DNA from: Elysia chlorotica | Taxonomy: Eukaryota > Mollusca > Gastropoda > Plakobranchidae | Direction: 5' to 3' | DNA: 64,000 nt | NCBI GenBank assembly: GCA_003991915.1 | Contig: RQTK01000679.1 | Span: forward strand, 217,183 to 281,182 | Shown here: positions 50,501 to 62,937 of the stretch, piece by piece | How the letters are laid out: every line of letters begins with the position of its first letter | Numbering within the stretch: the first letter of the stretch is position 1 | Notes under the pieces: model-generated | Databases searched by the model: none | What the model saw: only the letters and a program-made list of their open reading frames with translations | Told to the model about the DNA's origin: nothing | Position numbers and translations under genes: made by a program

Positions 50501-53500
50501 AAGTTTTTTTTTCTGTTTAACCCTACAAGTGTGGCTAGTATGTAGTGTGTGGTGTTGGGCTATATTTGGTAATTTATATAGGGGTCATTAATTGAACTGG
50601 GAGGCAGCAAAAATTTATTATAAACCATAAAACCTATACATTTTCTGAAAGCTGAAAGGGTCTAGAAAATTTTGAAGCGGTTTTCAGTACTATACAAGTG
50701 CTTTGTGACCTTGATCTTGGCCTTAAAATGCTAAGGCCAGGTTTCTAGCCTAAAAAATATCTACATCAAATAACTTGGAAACCAACATTTTTAGCTCCAA
50801 AAAATAAGAATAAAGGTTGTAGAGGATTTATTCAGCTTTCAGAAAATGTATAGGTCTAATAGCCACACATCCAGAATAAACCAGCTGTAGCAGATTCATG
50901 CAACAGAAAAAGTGAACATAAACGTCAAGAATGATCCCGGGTTTTCTCTCTGACCATTGCCAACACAATAGAATACATGTAAGAAGCATGCAAAGGTAGA
51001 TTGAGTACTTAGCTGGTATGGTTATTCAGGTCTCTTTATCAACTAGATCTGCATCTCCGTTTCTATCTACATCTGACTCAACTGCTCTTGGCGCTGAATC
51101 CCAAGGTCTAGATTTAAATCTAACTACTGGCTCCTCCCCTTCACTGCCACTACTATGTCTAGATCTACTAGATTATCATCACTAACAATATAAAAATGAT
51201 CATCAATCAAACCATCTAAGACATCTAAAACTTGTTGTTGAGTAAGTAATTTTCTTCCTGATGAACCTGCTCCTTGGTTAGAAATTGTGGCTTTCAAGAG
51301 AAAATCGAGTGTCATCATGTAAACAAATTTTGTATGCATTCAAAACAACACTGGAAGGAAGTGGAACTCTTCTTTATTACTATAAGAGTAGTTTCGATTT
51401 ATTTGGCGGTGTACAGAAGCTTTAGTCAACCATAAAATAAACTCTCTTTTACGGCCGATCATATCGACCGAAACATGACAGCAGCGACTTTACGGACGAT
51501 TTAAACGGCCGTAAACACTACCAGGGTTAAAAGCCTTGATAAATTGTCTTGCTCAGATGTGAGTGCAAATGTTTATCTATGAATGAAGGTCTAGATGTCA
51601 TCGAAAACATTGGAATATAATGCTCAAGATACTATTCCTACATTCTAGAAAATATAGATCTATCTAAAGGAGGTGTTGGGAGTTTCCTTTTCAACTTGCA
51701 ATCTAGATATAAATTTCTGTACTGTATGAATGTGATATATATAACCTAAAGCTAGCAACAATAGATTAAACTTTCAATTAGATGTAAAAAAAAATAAACA
51801 CAATTTAAGCCAAAAATATCATTATCTTAGTTACAATTTTCTTCAAGAATTTTGCATTGAGCATTATCGAACGATTAACATATAGATTTGTGGCTTCTGC
51901 ATTCCTCTATTTATCCATGAAGTGAATATATAATTACCTGAACATTAAGAAAAACTTCAGCCATAAACATGGCTAAACCTCTCAGGCGCTCCTGTTCCTC
52001 TGAGCTACCATTCACAAGATCATTGCGCTTTTCATATTCTTTTTGACACCTGGAAAGAAAATAGCTTACATTGAAGATGCACAGTTTCAAAAACAAACAA
52101 TCTAATAAAAACATATTCTTTGCACTCAATATAATGCCTCTACTCTCAATGCAATGGTTTTTAAGTTAAATATCACACTTTATTTTACTTGGAATAAATT
52201 TAATAGAAAATGTCTTCAAGGTTACAGTTTAAAAACAAAAAAAAACAACCCAATAAACATGGCTAATTACTTCGAAATACAGAACTAATAAAAAACAAAA
52301 TTAACAAACCTTCTTATGAATGTCTTATGAAATCCTTCAAACTGTGGTGTATCTTTCAAGTTGGTCGTCAAATACTGACAGATCCGAGCACCGGTGTATC
52401 TGAAGTTGCTTTCTATTATGCTCTGTTATGTAAGGAAAAACTGTTACTTTTTTTTTTCTGTATAAACCTGAGAGGCAGTTGCTAAAATCTTACAGGTGAA
52501 TAAGTTTGATCTTTTGAATGCAATATGGCTATTTGGATCAGAAAGAATATAATAATTTTGTACCAAAGTCAAAAAAAAATAATCATGTACAATATCATTT
52601 ATTAAATTTAGTTGACTGCGTCCCATGTTTTACCATCAGCACATTTTTTAATCGAGCAAAAGAGTCTGAATTATTTCCGTACATGAGTCACTGAGATGAA
52701 CAACATTTTTCAATTCTAGTTGGACCCTCATCATCAGTATCTCCTACAAGCTAATGACAGCACTTAAAAAAAAAATCCTTGCTTGTTACAATGCAATGTA
52801 TAACAATTTCAAATTCTATCATATGGATAATAAAAATATATACCCATTTGTTTTTTTCCATTGAAGTAAAATCATAAAACAATAAATATCCAATCACCAG
52901 TAAAGTTTGAAAGAATAAATGTGATGCATCAGGCAAAAACAGGGAAGATGAAGAAAATTTTACATATGCTGTTTTCTTTGTCAAATTAATTTCCAATAAA
53001 TTATGAAAGTTTGCTTTTTAAATTTTTCATATATCTTAATTAAAAGCTGCTTCAAAAAGGCAACATAATGCGTCTGAAAATCATGATTTTTGTCATTTTT
53101 TGGGGGGCACCAAAAATTGCTTTGAAAACAATATTTAGAGGACAAATTTCAAAAAATGCTTTTCAGAGATGAAAGTTGAATAGTTTTGGTTTACGATGAT
53201 ACCAAAACATGGTACGGCTATATCTCAAAACTACTTTGAGATACACCATCCTGGTTTTTCCTTGATGCATCATAATTGTTAAATACATATTAGTTACGGT
53301 TGAAGAAATAAACGAGCTGTAACAACCACATAACTTTAAGCTCATCTCATGAGGAATGTGATCTACATGCTTATTTGTTTGTATGAAAAAGAAATAAAAC
53401 TAAGCCAAATAGAAAGTAAAATCAAACATGGGAAAAAATTGTTTATGACTATCTGTATTTGCTTCACCTGTTCAAATAAACTTTCCACCATATTGCCAAC

Positions 53501-56500
53501 GTCAGTATTACCACCCTGACCTCTCTGGATGAGTTCACATATGGGTCGCAAATATTCCTCCATGTTGGCAGGATGTAAATTCAAGATGTACAGAGTTTCA
53601 TTGAATTTATCAAGAACAGGATCCCCAGTGCTACTTAAGTTGGTGCCATATCCTTGATGGTTGAGAGCCATGTTGCCAAAGTTGTTCACCAAATAACTTT
53701 GGTCATAATCTGCATTCTAAGAGAAATGATGTGATATGAGAAAGAAAAAGAATGTGAGTAAGATTAACAGATTGTGCAATTTGTACTGAAAACAAAGTAT
53801 TATTTTTAGCACTGACGAGGGAACAGAGTACTTCCTTATTCAAATTGAACAATAACTGATCCTGTTCAATAATTTTTGAAGTGAAACTCATATTAAATAA
53901 AAATCAGCCTAGATATATTGCTGGCAACCTAAAAGATTTGTGTCGATGACACCCTTTCATTTACCTTTTTAGAGATATGCTAGTCCTATACTTTTTGGAT
54001 AATCAGAGTGATAAACTTAAAGTGAGCTATGAGTGCCTGACTGGCATAATACCTACTTGATAAAAATCATTATATGAAAAATCCTCTAAAGTCCCTGGAT
54101 AGAACTCTGCTGCTTCCACTGATAGAGATGCTGAGCCATCTGTGTACAGAGTCGGATCTTGGTACACAGTCTAAGGGGAAAAAAAATCATTTTCACAAGA
54201 ATTCTGAGATAATGAAGATAACCGGAGCACAACAAAAAATTGCACATAACTCCTACAAATAATTTTAAATCTTTCAGTAACAAAAAAATACAAGTATTTT
54301 CAGCGACCACAGTAATAGCAGTTGGCACCTTACTAAAAAAAAAAATATAAATAAATAAATAATTAAAACAGAATCTTTCTTGTTCCTATATATTAAACAT
54401 TTTAAAGACTCTTTCTGAACTTGTATATGCATAGTTTGCTACTTGCTAGAGCAATGAGCGTAAAAAAAGGCAAAGTGGATCAATGATTGTCAGTTTTCAT
54501 CACCATAGGCATATCATGAATACTTTTTTTTACATACCTGTCCACGAGGGATGAACTCTTTAGCATCTGCAGAAAGTTTGCTGTCGACTACAGGAAGTTG
54601 GAGGGAATTTTGACCTGGACAGGTAATGAAATTAAGGTGGAGAAAAAAATGGTTAGCCACTAAACTTAACTTAATTATATATTATAATGGCACAGTATCA
54701 AAGCCATACAAACTGCATCATGCTTTCAGTCTCATAAGTCAATTCACGAAAATATCATCATGCAGCAAGCCAGAAGCAAAGAAAGCCAGAAATAGAAAAA
54801 GTACAGTGTCGATTTTTTAAAGTAAAAAGGAAACAACAAACTCTATGCTACTTATAAAACGTGTACTTATAACTATTTACTGCTTTATTGATGAAACCAA
54901 GGCAATCGAAATAGTGTGTATAAAGAAGATTCTTTCAGTGCTGTATCCAAACCCGTACTTATTATGGAAGCAAGTTTCATTTTTAGACAATCTCTACACA
55001 AAATATAAGAAACTAGAGGCAGCTAAAATGTAGTTCCTAAAAAGAATGCTCTTGGGAACACTAAAGAAGTCTTACGAAACAGTCTTACAGGATGCTTATG
55101 CAATAAAATGACTCATTATACAGTGATGACGATGACGAAAAGTCAGGGAAAATTTTCTTGCGACTCTTGTTTCAGACCTGAAAAGCTACAAAAATAGCTC
55201 ACTTCAGTTGTAAACTGGTCCCAGTCGAAAGAGGAAAAATCAAACAAAAATAATATTGCAAGACACTGCGGACTGCAGAAATATACTTTGAGGGAAGAGA
55301 AAACAACTTTTAATGTGTTTGGGCCTGTATATTGTTCTAAAGGTGATAGTTGATTGTGATGCCTTTGTTTATTACTTTCACTTTTAAATTAGAGTCAAAT
55401 TCTTCTCTAGCCACACAAATTAAAATTTGCTCTTTATTGCATAATCCATTTCCAATTTTGAGAGTTCCCTAAACGATGTCTTAAAATTTATGCTGAGATT
55501 TTAGATCTAGTTTCTAGATCTGCGTGTATCTAATGGATAAGCCTCAACTAAGTCACACATTGTAGAATAATATCTCGATTAGATTCTAGATTCATAGATG
55601 CAACTGACAGACTGAGTCACATAAATATCTGATCTAGATCTAAAAGAAGAAGACAAAAAAAAAATAAAACAAACTAAAGATAAAATCTAGTATAAGATTC
55701 TAAATTTACCTTAAAATTTTCTCATATCTACATATTTCAAATGTTGGAAAGGGGTCAAGATGTGAAGACCGAAGAGTGAAGATGAGGCACTGTACTATTT
55801 AAGCCAATAAATGATAAAGAGAACTACTTGATCTATATAGGCCATTTCAACTATAGAAATTATATGAAGAAAAATGCCAAACTGTATTGAAAATAATTAT
55901 ATACCAAAAAAAAGGGAGAAAACTGCGAATCGTGAAAAAAATGGATTTCAAGGGTGAGTGAGTTTGTTTTACGGCACGTCAGCACGGTAACGACTATGTT
56001 GTGCCCTTATGTCCTAAGACAGTTAATGCATTATACTAGTAGCAACAGTGACTCCTTTATCTCTCAGAGTAGTAAAAGCATAAAAATTGTGCGTAAAAGG
56101 TTTGGCTAAAAGTGAAGGGTATATACAGTGGTTTAAAAGATCCATGTGTAGGATGATCACAGTTAAATTTTATTATATACACCAATCTCCTTCAGGTACC
56201 TAAGTAGGCGCTGAGGACTAATATAAGTAAATATGCTCTCTAGTGGCTTGGAAGCCAGGTACAAATTTCTTTCCTGGTAAAAAACCAGACAATCAACCAG
56301 AATGTGACTAATGGACAATTGGCAGTTGCAGGTTTGATACAGTGAAGGCTCTTCACCTCTCAATAGAAAGGCGTGAGTAAGATGAGAATGTCCAGGATCA
56401 GACTTGATCGAGTATCACCTGGTCCCGTAGCCTTGCCTGAATGTGGTTGGACAGTGTAATTTGTTGGTTGTTCCATCCCGCTTTCCAGCTTTCTCTTATC

Positions 56501-58881
56501 AACGTGTGTATAATTGGCTTAGCATCGGATGTTCGCATTTGCATCTAAGTAGGTTCAAGTTCGAGCCCGATTTTGGCGAGCTCATCAGCCATTTCACTTC
56601 CAACATGGTTGGGAATCCAGCAGAGAACAATTTTCTTACCATTTGTCTGTATTTCAAGAATTTGTTCTAATATTCTAAAAATTTTAGGATATTTGGAGCT
56701 CCCCCACCCCTTTCACCAGAGAGAGCGAGTCAGAGAGGATTACAAATTTGTCTTTTCTTAAGGTGGAGACAGAGTTGAGTGCCATGTCAGGACCACTGCC
56801 TGCGCACTCACCCTGCAGCATTTACCTGCTGAGGATGAGTGACAGGTAGTTCCGACATAGGTCTCATCTTTAGACCCGTCAGTGAAAAGTACATAGTGAT
56901 CGGAATGATTTTCTATGATTTGTTCAACTTTTCTCTATATATTTCTGGAGGGGTTTTGTCCTTCTGGAGAGCTGTCAGGTCAAGAATGCTTCCTGGTCTT
57001 TCCAGCGTCCAGGGAGGGATTTCCGAAAATTTGTCTTCTTGAATAGAGGTAGCGTCTAAGTCGATTTCTAGAAGGAGCTGCTGAGCGTTCGGTGAAGAAA
57101 GGAATTTTTCTACATAGGTTGGGTGGAAAACAGGGTGAAAAGCAGGTTTGTTAGGATGAGATTTTAGATTGACTGCATGTTGTAAGGATAGTTTGTATCT
57201 TCTTTCTGACATGGGTAGTTCGTCTGCAGCCACGTACCGGCGTGGCACAAAAGGCTCCGAGGCTGAGACGCAGTCCTTGGTGCTGTATAGTGTATAGCAT
57301 TTTAATATAAGATGGTTTGGCAGAGCCATACACTACACTGCCGTGGTCGAGTTTACATCATATCACAGAGCGGTAAAGGCAGAGGAGGGACTCTCTATCT
57401 GCTTTCGGGGATCTGCTGATAATTACCAAGCTTGTTTTATTTGTCTGTGTCCTTAACTTCTGTCAGTGTCTATAGAGTAGTCTCAGTGACTAGATCAGTG
57501 AATTTTTACTAGCCAGAAAGAGGACACTCAAGTTTTTAATTATAACTTATTATAAGCTATAAATTTACATCCAATCCTTACAATTCAGACCACTCTGCAC
57601 CCTCACTTATGTCTTGCTCTTATTAGTTTTTTTGTCATTCTCTGTAACAGATTGTCTGAAAAAATCTGGGCGCGATGGATGAGCAGAGCTTTTCTAGGGT
57701 GATCCGAGGCATGCTCCCATTTTTTTAAAAACTGAGTCCAAAATTAGCCCTCTAGTGAATATTTTGAATAATATTAGTAAAAAAAAATATCAGACCTTTT
57801 TTGTCCAAAGAATAACAAATTGATGAACCCCATCTGGAATACATGTATTAGACTGTTCTAAAAAACAAAACTGAAGTGTTAAGTGTTATATTTATAGGTA
57901 CTAAAACATATGAATCGTTGATTGGTTCTCATCTGCATTAAAAGTCAACAATGTACGTAAAACTAAAAGAGCAACAAGTTAACTTGTAGTGAAATGTATG
58001 TATTGGCCTCCAAGACGAAAAACGATGGTCCGACTTTTTTTGGTCTCTTTCATGGCTACTGTAGACCTATACGGATAGATCATTAGATGACTTTAATTTT
58101 CATGGGGAAAAGATTATGTTAGAAAGTCAAACTTTTTTCCATACGTCGGATATCTGGTCTGAAAAGTCTTGATTGTCGAAATTCCGACAATTGACGGAAA
58201 ATTTACAGGTCTGCTCTAAGTCTGCAACCACTTACCTACGATTGACAAATCAAAAGCCTGTTCTTTCAACAGTGACTAGATTTGTCTTCTGACAACCCGA
58301 CAGCCATATTCAATATTCTAATAACTTAGATGATTGATATAACACATTTATAAGTACATCCAGTTATATAATGTCCTGATGCACAGATCTAGATCTAGTT
58401 GTAGGCCAAAAGCTTCTAAGGCCTAAGTAAACTTAAATAGGGCCTAGACATCATTTTCTTCAAATTCAAAATCAATTAGTTTTTACTAAAGTTTTTAAAT
58501 CAATCCAATTACCATGGCCTCTATATCAAACATAGCCAGGGCCGCAATGGATAAGGAATAGGCTTATCATGTAGCCTACTTAAAGGATGGAATTTAATTT
58601 ATCACCTGAGCAAGCCTAGATCTAGATCACTCACACTAGTCACAGGTTAAATTAATAGACCTAAAGTTTGGCTAAAGTAAGAATGTGAAATGTTTTATTA
58701 AATGTGCACAAAAGCCCTATAATTTTTCCTCCTTACCTCTGTCATTATTTTTGTTTATGATGTTTAAAACTCTGCTTTCAGTATCTAGTTTAGGAGGTCT
58801 TGGACTTCTGTCGTCTCCAGCTGGTCCTGGTCCAACCTGCCAAGTTTGATTTGACTGGCGATTGTTCTCATTAGATGCCAT
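41897..58881 (-). CDS. PAIP1: PAIP1-like poly(A)-binding-protein-interacting protein, 12 exons
   Basis: The exons, 5' to 3', are 58881-58737, 54614-54538, 54170-54057, 53716-53468, 52422-52310, 52049-51938, 50363-50238, 48432-48320, 46545-46428, 45828-45641, 44389-44206 and 42148-41897 (596 codons plus TAG). All introns are GT-AG and all phases match. PAIP1 bridges PABP and eIF4A/eIF3 and stimulates translation in the cytoplasm. Residues 60-71 (SKLSADAKEFIP) fit the PAM2 motif that binds the PABP MLLE domain; a second PAM2-like segment is at 88-99 (ASLSVEAAEFYP). Residues about 145-335 form the MIF4G-type helical middle (NFRYTGARICQYL, LAMFMAEVFLNVQ). The SQEPVFYNNAG segment matches the EPTFYTSDG region of vertebrate PAIP1. 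Acidic PAM1-like segments follow at 424-433 (EEEEEAFKQF) and 460-469 (EEAEEAYEEF). The last two exons encode a Gln/Pro/Tyr-rich tail that I do not recall in vertebrate PAIP1. Confidence 0.88.
42933..43061 (-). mobile_element. SINE, 5'-truncated copy
   Basis: On the plus strand it reads TTGTTGTTGAGTTGATTTAA, CAACATCAGCACTATATAGG, CTGACAATTTTATGTGCTGC, the reverse of the 1775-2010 SINE tail and body. Confidence 0.8.
44840..44902 (-). mobile_element. SINE 3' end fragment
   Basis: It reads GGTTGCTTAACGTCCAACAT then CAGCACTTTATAGGCTATAT, the reverse of the SINE tail. Confidence 0.75.
46766..46787. repeat. AT dinucleotide array
   Basis: A short (AT)n. A similar one is at 43791-43808. Confidence 0.85.
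47014..47050. repeat. GT then GA dinucleotide array
   Basis: (GT)n passes directly into (GA)n. Confidence 0.9.
47493..47536. repeat. GA dinucleotide array
   Basis: About 44 bases of (GA)n. Confidence 0.95.
47888..48250. mobile_element. piggyBac-type MITE, second element, about 363 bp
   Basis: It is flanked by TTAA at 47884-47887 and 48251-48254. The ends are imperfect inverted repeats: CCTTTTGAGCCC on the left (47888-47899) and GGGCTCAAAGGA on the right (48239-48250). There is no transposase inside. It carries two AGATCT strings. It lies in a PAIP1-like intron, about 70 bases from exon 8. Confidence 0.65.
48505..48756 (-). mobile_element. SINE, near full-length copy
   Basis: The reverse strand gives a tRNA-like head (GGTGAACTTGCACAAGTGGT then AGAGCATTGATCTCC), a degraded B-box area, and the SINE body to CTATATAGTGCTGACAATGG. 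Confidence 0.75.
50521..51526 (-). mobile_element. piggyBac-type element with transposase N-terminal remnant, about 1.0 kb
   Basis: TTAA at 50517-50520 and 51527-51530 flank ends that are partly inverted (CCCTACAAGTGT on the left; CCCTGGTAGTGT read inward from the right). On the minus strand, from about 51270, one reads GRKLLTQQQVLDVLDGL, then an acidic stretch (IDDHFYIVSDDN), then after a frameshift SSGSEGEEPVVRFKSRPW. An N-terminal LxxxxxLxxL helix followed by acidic Ser/Asp-rich sequence is typical of piggyBac-derived transposases. The catalytic region is absent. It lies within a PAIP1-like intron. Confidence 0.55.
54845..55110 (+). pseudogene. LINE reverse transcriptase scrap
   Basis: Plus-strand frames read YCFIDETKAIEIVCIKKILS (resembling the FIDxxKAFD box), then, after deletion and a stop, KKLEAAKM and FLKRMLLGTLKKSYETVLQD, resembling the LEAxEMWxLRRML segment late in LINE ORF2. 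Confidence 0.5.
55955..57470 (-). pseudogene. degenerate non-LTR retrotransposon with RNase H and 3' UTR
   Basis: Minus-strand frames, in order: VYGSAKPSYIKMLYTIQHQG; ELPMSERRYKLSLQHAVNL; PPWTLERPG; NHSDHYVLFTDGSKDETYVG (RNase H first acidic box); VLCWIPNHVGSEVNGWADEL (RNase H IPxHVGxxGNxxAD); then CNCQLSISHILVDCLVFYQE and RYLKEIGVYNKI with stop at 56163-56165. A 3' UTR of about 200 bases ends near 55955 and shares its tail with 9115-9305 and 27765-27860. Frameshifts and stops inactivate it. Confidence 0.85.
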
Positions 58882-59910
58882 TGTTTCTACTTATATATAC
58901 TAGAGCTAAATTAACCTGATCCAGATAGCATCCGTCAAGGATTAGGTCCAAGATACCTTCTATTAACAAGGAATGTATACAAACTAGATTCCTAGATCTA
59001 GATCTCCTAGATTTAGACGTGTCTAGAATCTAGATTCTCTAGATTATTTTAGTTAGCCCTTTCCTTATGGTCTAGATCTCTGAATGCTGAGCTCGGCTTT
59101 GAAGGGAACCACAAATAAAATAAGATGATTAAGTGTGTCCTAAAATCACATAAGTAATAAGGGCAGTTTAAGATGGGTCAAAGATGTTTTAATTGTCTTG
59201 AAAGTCTATCCCTCATGGTGCACTGCACTAGATCTAGGTCTAATAAGTGCCATATAACGTAAACATTGCTCAACAACACAAGTGTGAAGCTCGACTAAAA
59301 TAAACTTCACGAAAGAAGATCACACGTTGTAATTGCCAGAAAAAAATCCTATTTTCAGGGCATCACGTAATAGATTAAATTAATATGTGTCTAAATAATA
59401 ATAATACATTGGAGAGAAGAGACACAAATTCAATCACTTATTGACTGAAATTAGTGAGTTAAACTAACAGATTGTGAGGATTAAATCGCTCGGTGAGAAA
59501 AATCGCAAAGTTATAACAAACGATTCACGCAAGACGTTAGAGATACAAGAAATGTTTTCTTCTGGCGAAAGCAGTAGGCCTACATGGCAATGTAACTTCG
59601 CCTCTTGGCATTATAAATGCGAACGATAGTGCTTCTGTGGGTACACATGTACCTACGGAAGCGCTCGCTTCGGTAGGTATACCTTGAGTGGTTTCTATTT
59701 TTAAAAATCCAACCACAAGGTAAGCTTTTTTATAGACCGCCCAAGCAGCAAGATAAGAGAAGTGTGCAAACCAACCGTCTCAAAGTCGGATCACCATTAG
59801 AACAAGTATCGCCGCCTTTCCATGGCAACAAACATAGAATGTTACGCGGTCCCATAGTTCACATTTAACACAAAACATTGCGATAGTTTTTAGGTTTCAC
59901 ATGGCTCAAA

Positions 59911-60446
59911 GCCTAACTGATGTAATGTTACAGCATGAAAGCTTCGCCTTTGTTCTTACGACTGACGGATAATAATCTCTTAATTCTAGGTCGTTCTATT
60001 GTATATTTCGATCTAGATCTATATCCAGATCCAGATTAATTCTGTAATCTAGATCTATATATAGAAGATAAATCTTATTTATAATCTAGAATTTATATAA
60101 AGAAGCTATATCTTATCTTTACTCTAGATCTAATTTAGAATACAGAACTGATCTAGAGCCTAGATCTATAAACTTGAAAGTCAACGGAGCCTGACTGCTG
60201 TAATGGTACAGCATGAAAGTTTAGCCTTTGCTATACCGACTGAGGGCTTATAATCTCTTAATCATATGTCAATTTATTGCATATTTCGATCTAGATCTAG
60301 AACCATATTCTTAATTCTGTATTCTATATCTAGATCTATAATCTATATATAGAATCAGAAGCTATATCTTATCTATAATCCGGATCTAATTCAGAATATA
60401 GAACTGATCTAGAGTCTAAATTTATAAACTTGAAACTTGATGGAGA
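59911..60446. repeat. tandem duplication of a ~270-bp unit
   Basis: Copy 1 (59911-60188) and copy 2 (60189-60446) share GCCTAACTGATGTAATG / GCCTGACTGCTGTAATG, CAGCATGAAAG, AATCTCTTAAT, ATATTTCGATCTAGATCTA, AGAACTGATCTAGAG and TATAAACTTGAAA in the same order. Confidence 0.85.
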
Positions 60447-60795
60447 CTTCTAGATTTAGATTCATGTATGGCATTTCTAGTTATAGATGAAAATCTATTA
60501 ATTTGTGTCGAATTTTAAGTTCTGGTATCTTAATCTAGATGTGAACCTAGATCTGTAACTATACTGTACGTCTAACATAATTATTTTAACGCGAAGTCCA
60601 AATCATCGATCGTTCATTCTTAAAAACTTAAAATCAAACATTATGGTGTAATTTGGATATGGTAATATATATATACAGATTTGTAGATAGCACAATCAAC
60701 AAGTATTGTCTTATAACTCAGATTGTCAAAACACAATCGTGCTGTTGCAGAGTGTATGGTAGGGTGTTTTTCCACCCATCGCAGGTATTGGTGTA

Positions 60796-60964
<169 letters not shown>

Positions 60965-61384
60965 GGGGAGTAGGTGGTAGGAGCAGTAGTAGATCAGAAG
61001 AGTCAGTCACAAACCTCGAGCAAGCTTAAGACTAGAAGAAAAGACGAATTGACAATATCATTCCTATCGAATTTAGTAGGGTTAACGTGCAGCATCACTA
61101 TTAGAAAGTTCATTCTTATTTTACTGTTTAATTGTAATTATATCATTTAAATATAATTTCAGTTTCGAATTATATTACTGTATGTTTAATATTGGACTAT
61201 AGATCGTACAACTATGACTTACGTGAAATGGAACGCAAAACTATTAGTTCAATACTGCTTACAAGAGTCGCGGCAGGAATTGCATTAAGAGCCATAACAT
61301 GCCCATTCAGCACTTGGTCTATGTGTTTACTTTCTCTTTAATATTCTTAAGAAACCAGCTACATGTTTTGATCTGTCTTTTGAA

Positions 61385-61385
<1 letters not shown>

Positions 61386-61431
<46 letters not shown>
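61386..61431. repeat. CT dinucleotide array
   Basis: About 45 bases of (CT)n. Confidence 0.95.
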
Positions 61432-61435
<4 letters not shown>

Positions 61436-62646
61436 TCAGTTAATTCTAGAAATGATATTTTTGCGCCGTCTTGAAAAAATATCATAGAAGTTTTTTTTTA
61501 AAGAAATCTGCTCAAATCTCCTTCGGATCCAGAAGAGACTGGTCCTTTTCTAGCGTCATTTTAAAGCGTCTTAGAATACAAACGTCTTAGAATGTCCATT
61601 ATGGCTCCTCTTTGGGCTACTGTGCAAACAATAGATATTAGATAGGTCCAATGTGATCTTAAAATAATAGATTAAAAAAAACAATAAAAAGAGACAGAGA
61701 TGTACCTTCTGAGATAATACTTAAATGAAAAAAAGGGGGGAGGGGGGCATAACAAACCATCACTTAATAAAGCATTAATTTTACTTATCTATGAGAATCA
61801 CCATTCATGAGCAGTTCACCACAACATAAAGAGTATTAGTACTAGACCATGTACATCCACGATGATGCAACGCAATACGTGTACCTACCGAAGCAAGCTT
61901 TCCCGTATGTAACGTGTACCCACCGAAGCACTACCCATGTAAAATACACGAGAAGGAGCGCTAGCCTAATCCGTTGGTAACAAACTGAGCACTTGGCTCA
62001 AGGAAGATTTTGTTTTAAAGACTCCCAAAACATGTGGCAATGGTGAGCAACCTTTTACAGCGTCAAAGAGAGGTGTAGACTCAACACATGTATTCGATAT
62101 GATTGTGACGACAGACCTTTTAATAATATATCATCATCTTCATCATCATCATCATCTGTATAAGGGGTCGAGTTGCGCATGTCAATAATTGCGTTTTCAT
62201 GGAGAAATCTTGGCTAACTCCATCTCGTCTTAACCAGGCAATCGATTTAAAAACCCGGAACTGGGGGGACAGGGGAGAAAGGGGGATGGAGAGAGAGGCA
62301 GAAATAGAGAGGCAAGGGAAGAGGGAGATAGATAGGAGGAGGTGAGGAAAAAAGAAATAGAGATTGATAGAGAGGAAGGGAACAGAAAAAAGAAGGATAG
62401 AGAGAAAAGAAAAAGAGAGAGGGAGAGAGACAGAGAGCGTGAGCAGTATTAGAGTTTTTGCTTTACTTACTAGAGTGCAATGATGATTGGCTGCGATCGG
62501 ATTGTCTTACAGGGAAGTCAAGACCAGTGCATTCGTTCTAAGGGTTACAGATGGGTGGAAATCTAACCGTCAAATACAAACCTCGAACAATAGAGTGGTA
62601 GTCAAAGCTCATCTTAGCTCAATTTCAACTTAATAGAACACGTATA

Positions 62647-62793
62647 CCTAGACACTGACACATTCAAAGTTTACCTAGACACTGACACACAAAGTTTACC
62701 TAGGCACTGACACACAGTCAAAGTTTACCTAGGCACTGACACACAGTCAAAGTTTACCTAGGCACTGACACACAGTCAAAGTTTACCTAGGCA
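62647..62793. repeat. 29-bp minisatellite, about 5 copies
   Basis: The unit begins CCTAGGCACTGACACACAGT and ends CAAAGTTTA. The first two copies differ (CTAGACACTG, shorter spacer), and the last three are identical apart from the truncated end. Confidence 0.9.
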
Positions 62794-62937
62794 CATATTA
62801 TTATTATTATTATTATCATCATCATTTTTATTATCATATTATTGTTGTCATTTTTATTATCATCTTCACCAGTCTCATTTTTATTAACATTATTAGTATA
62901 CTACTATGCAATATTATTATAAAAATGGAAAATCATA

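Larger units (their letters stand above)
42149..58736 (-). other. introns of the PAIP1-like gene
   Basis: Eleven introns. The longest, 54615-58736, holds two LINE relics. Others hold SINEs, two piggyBac-type elements, AT, GT and GA microsatellites, and AGATCT strings. Remaining stretches are AT-rich with nothing I can name. Confidence 0.7.

Noticed and set aside
62647..62793. Possible CRISPR array
   Set aside because: The units are contiguous tandem repeats without unique spacers, in a eukaryotic genome.
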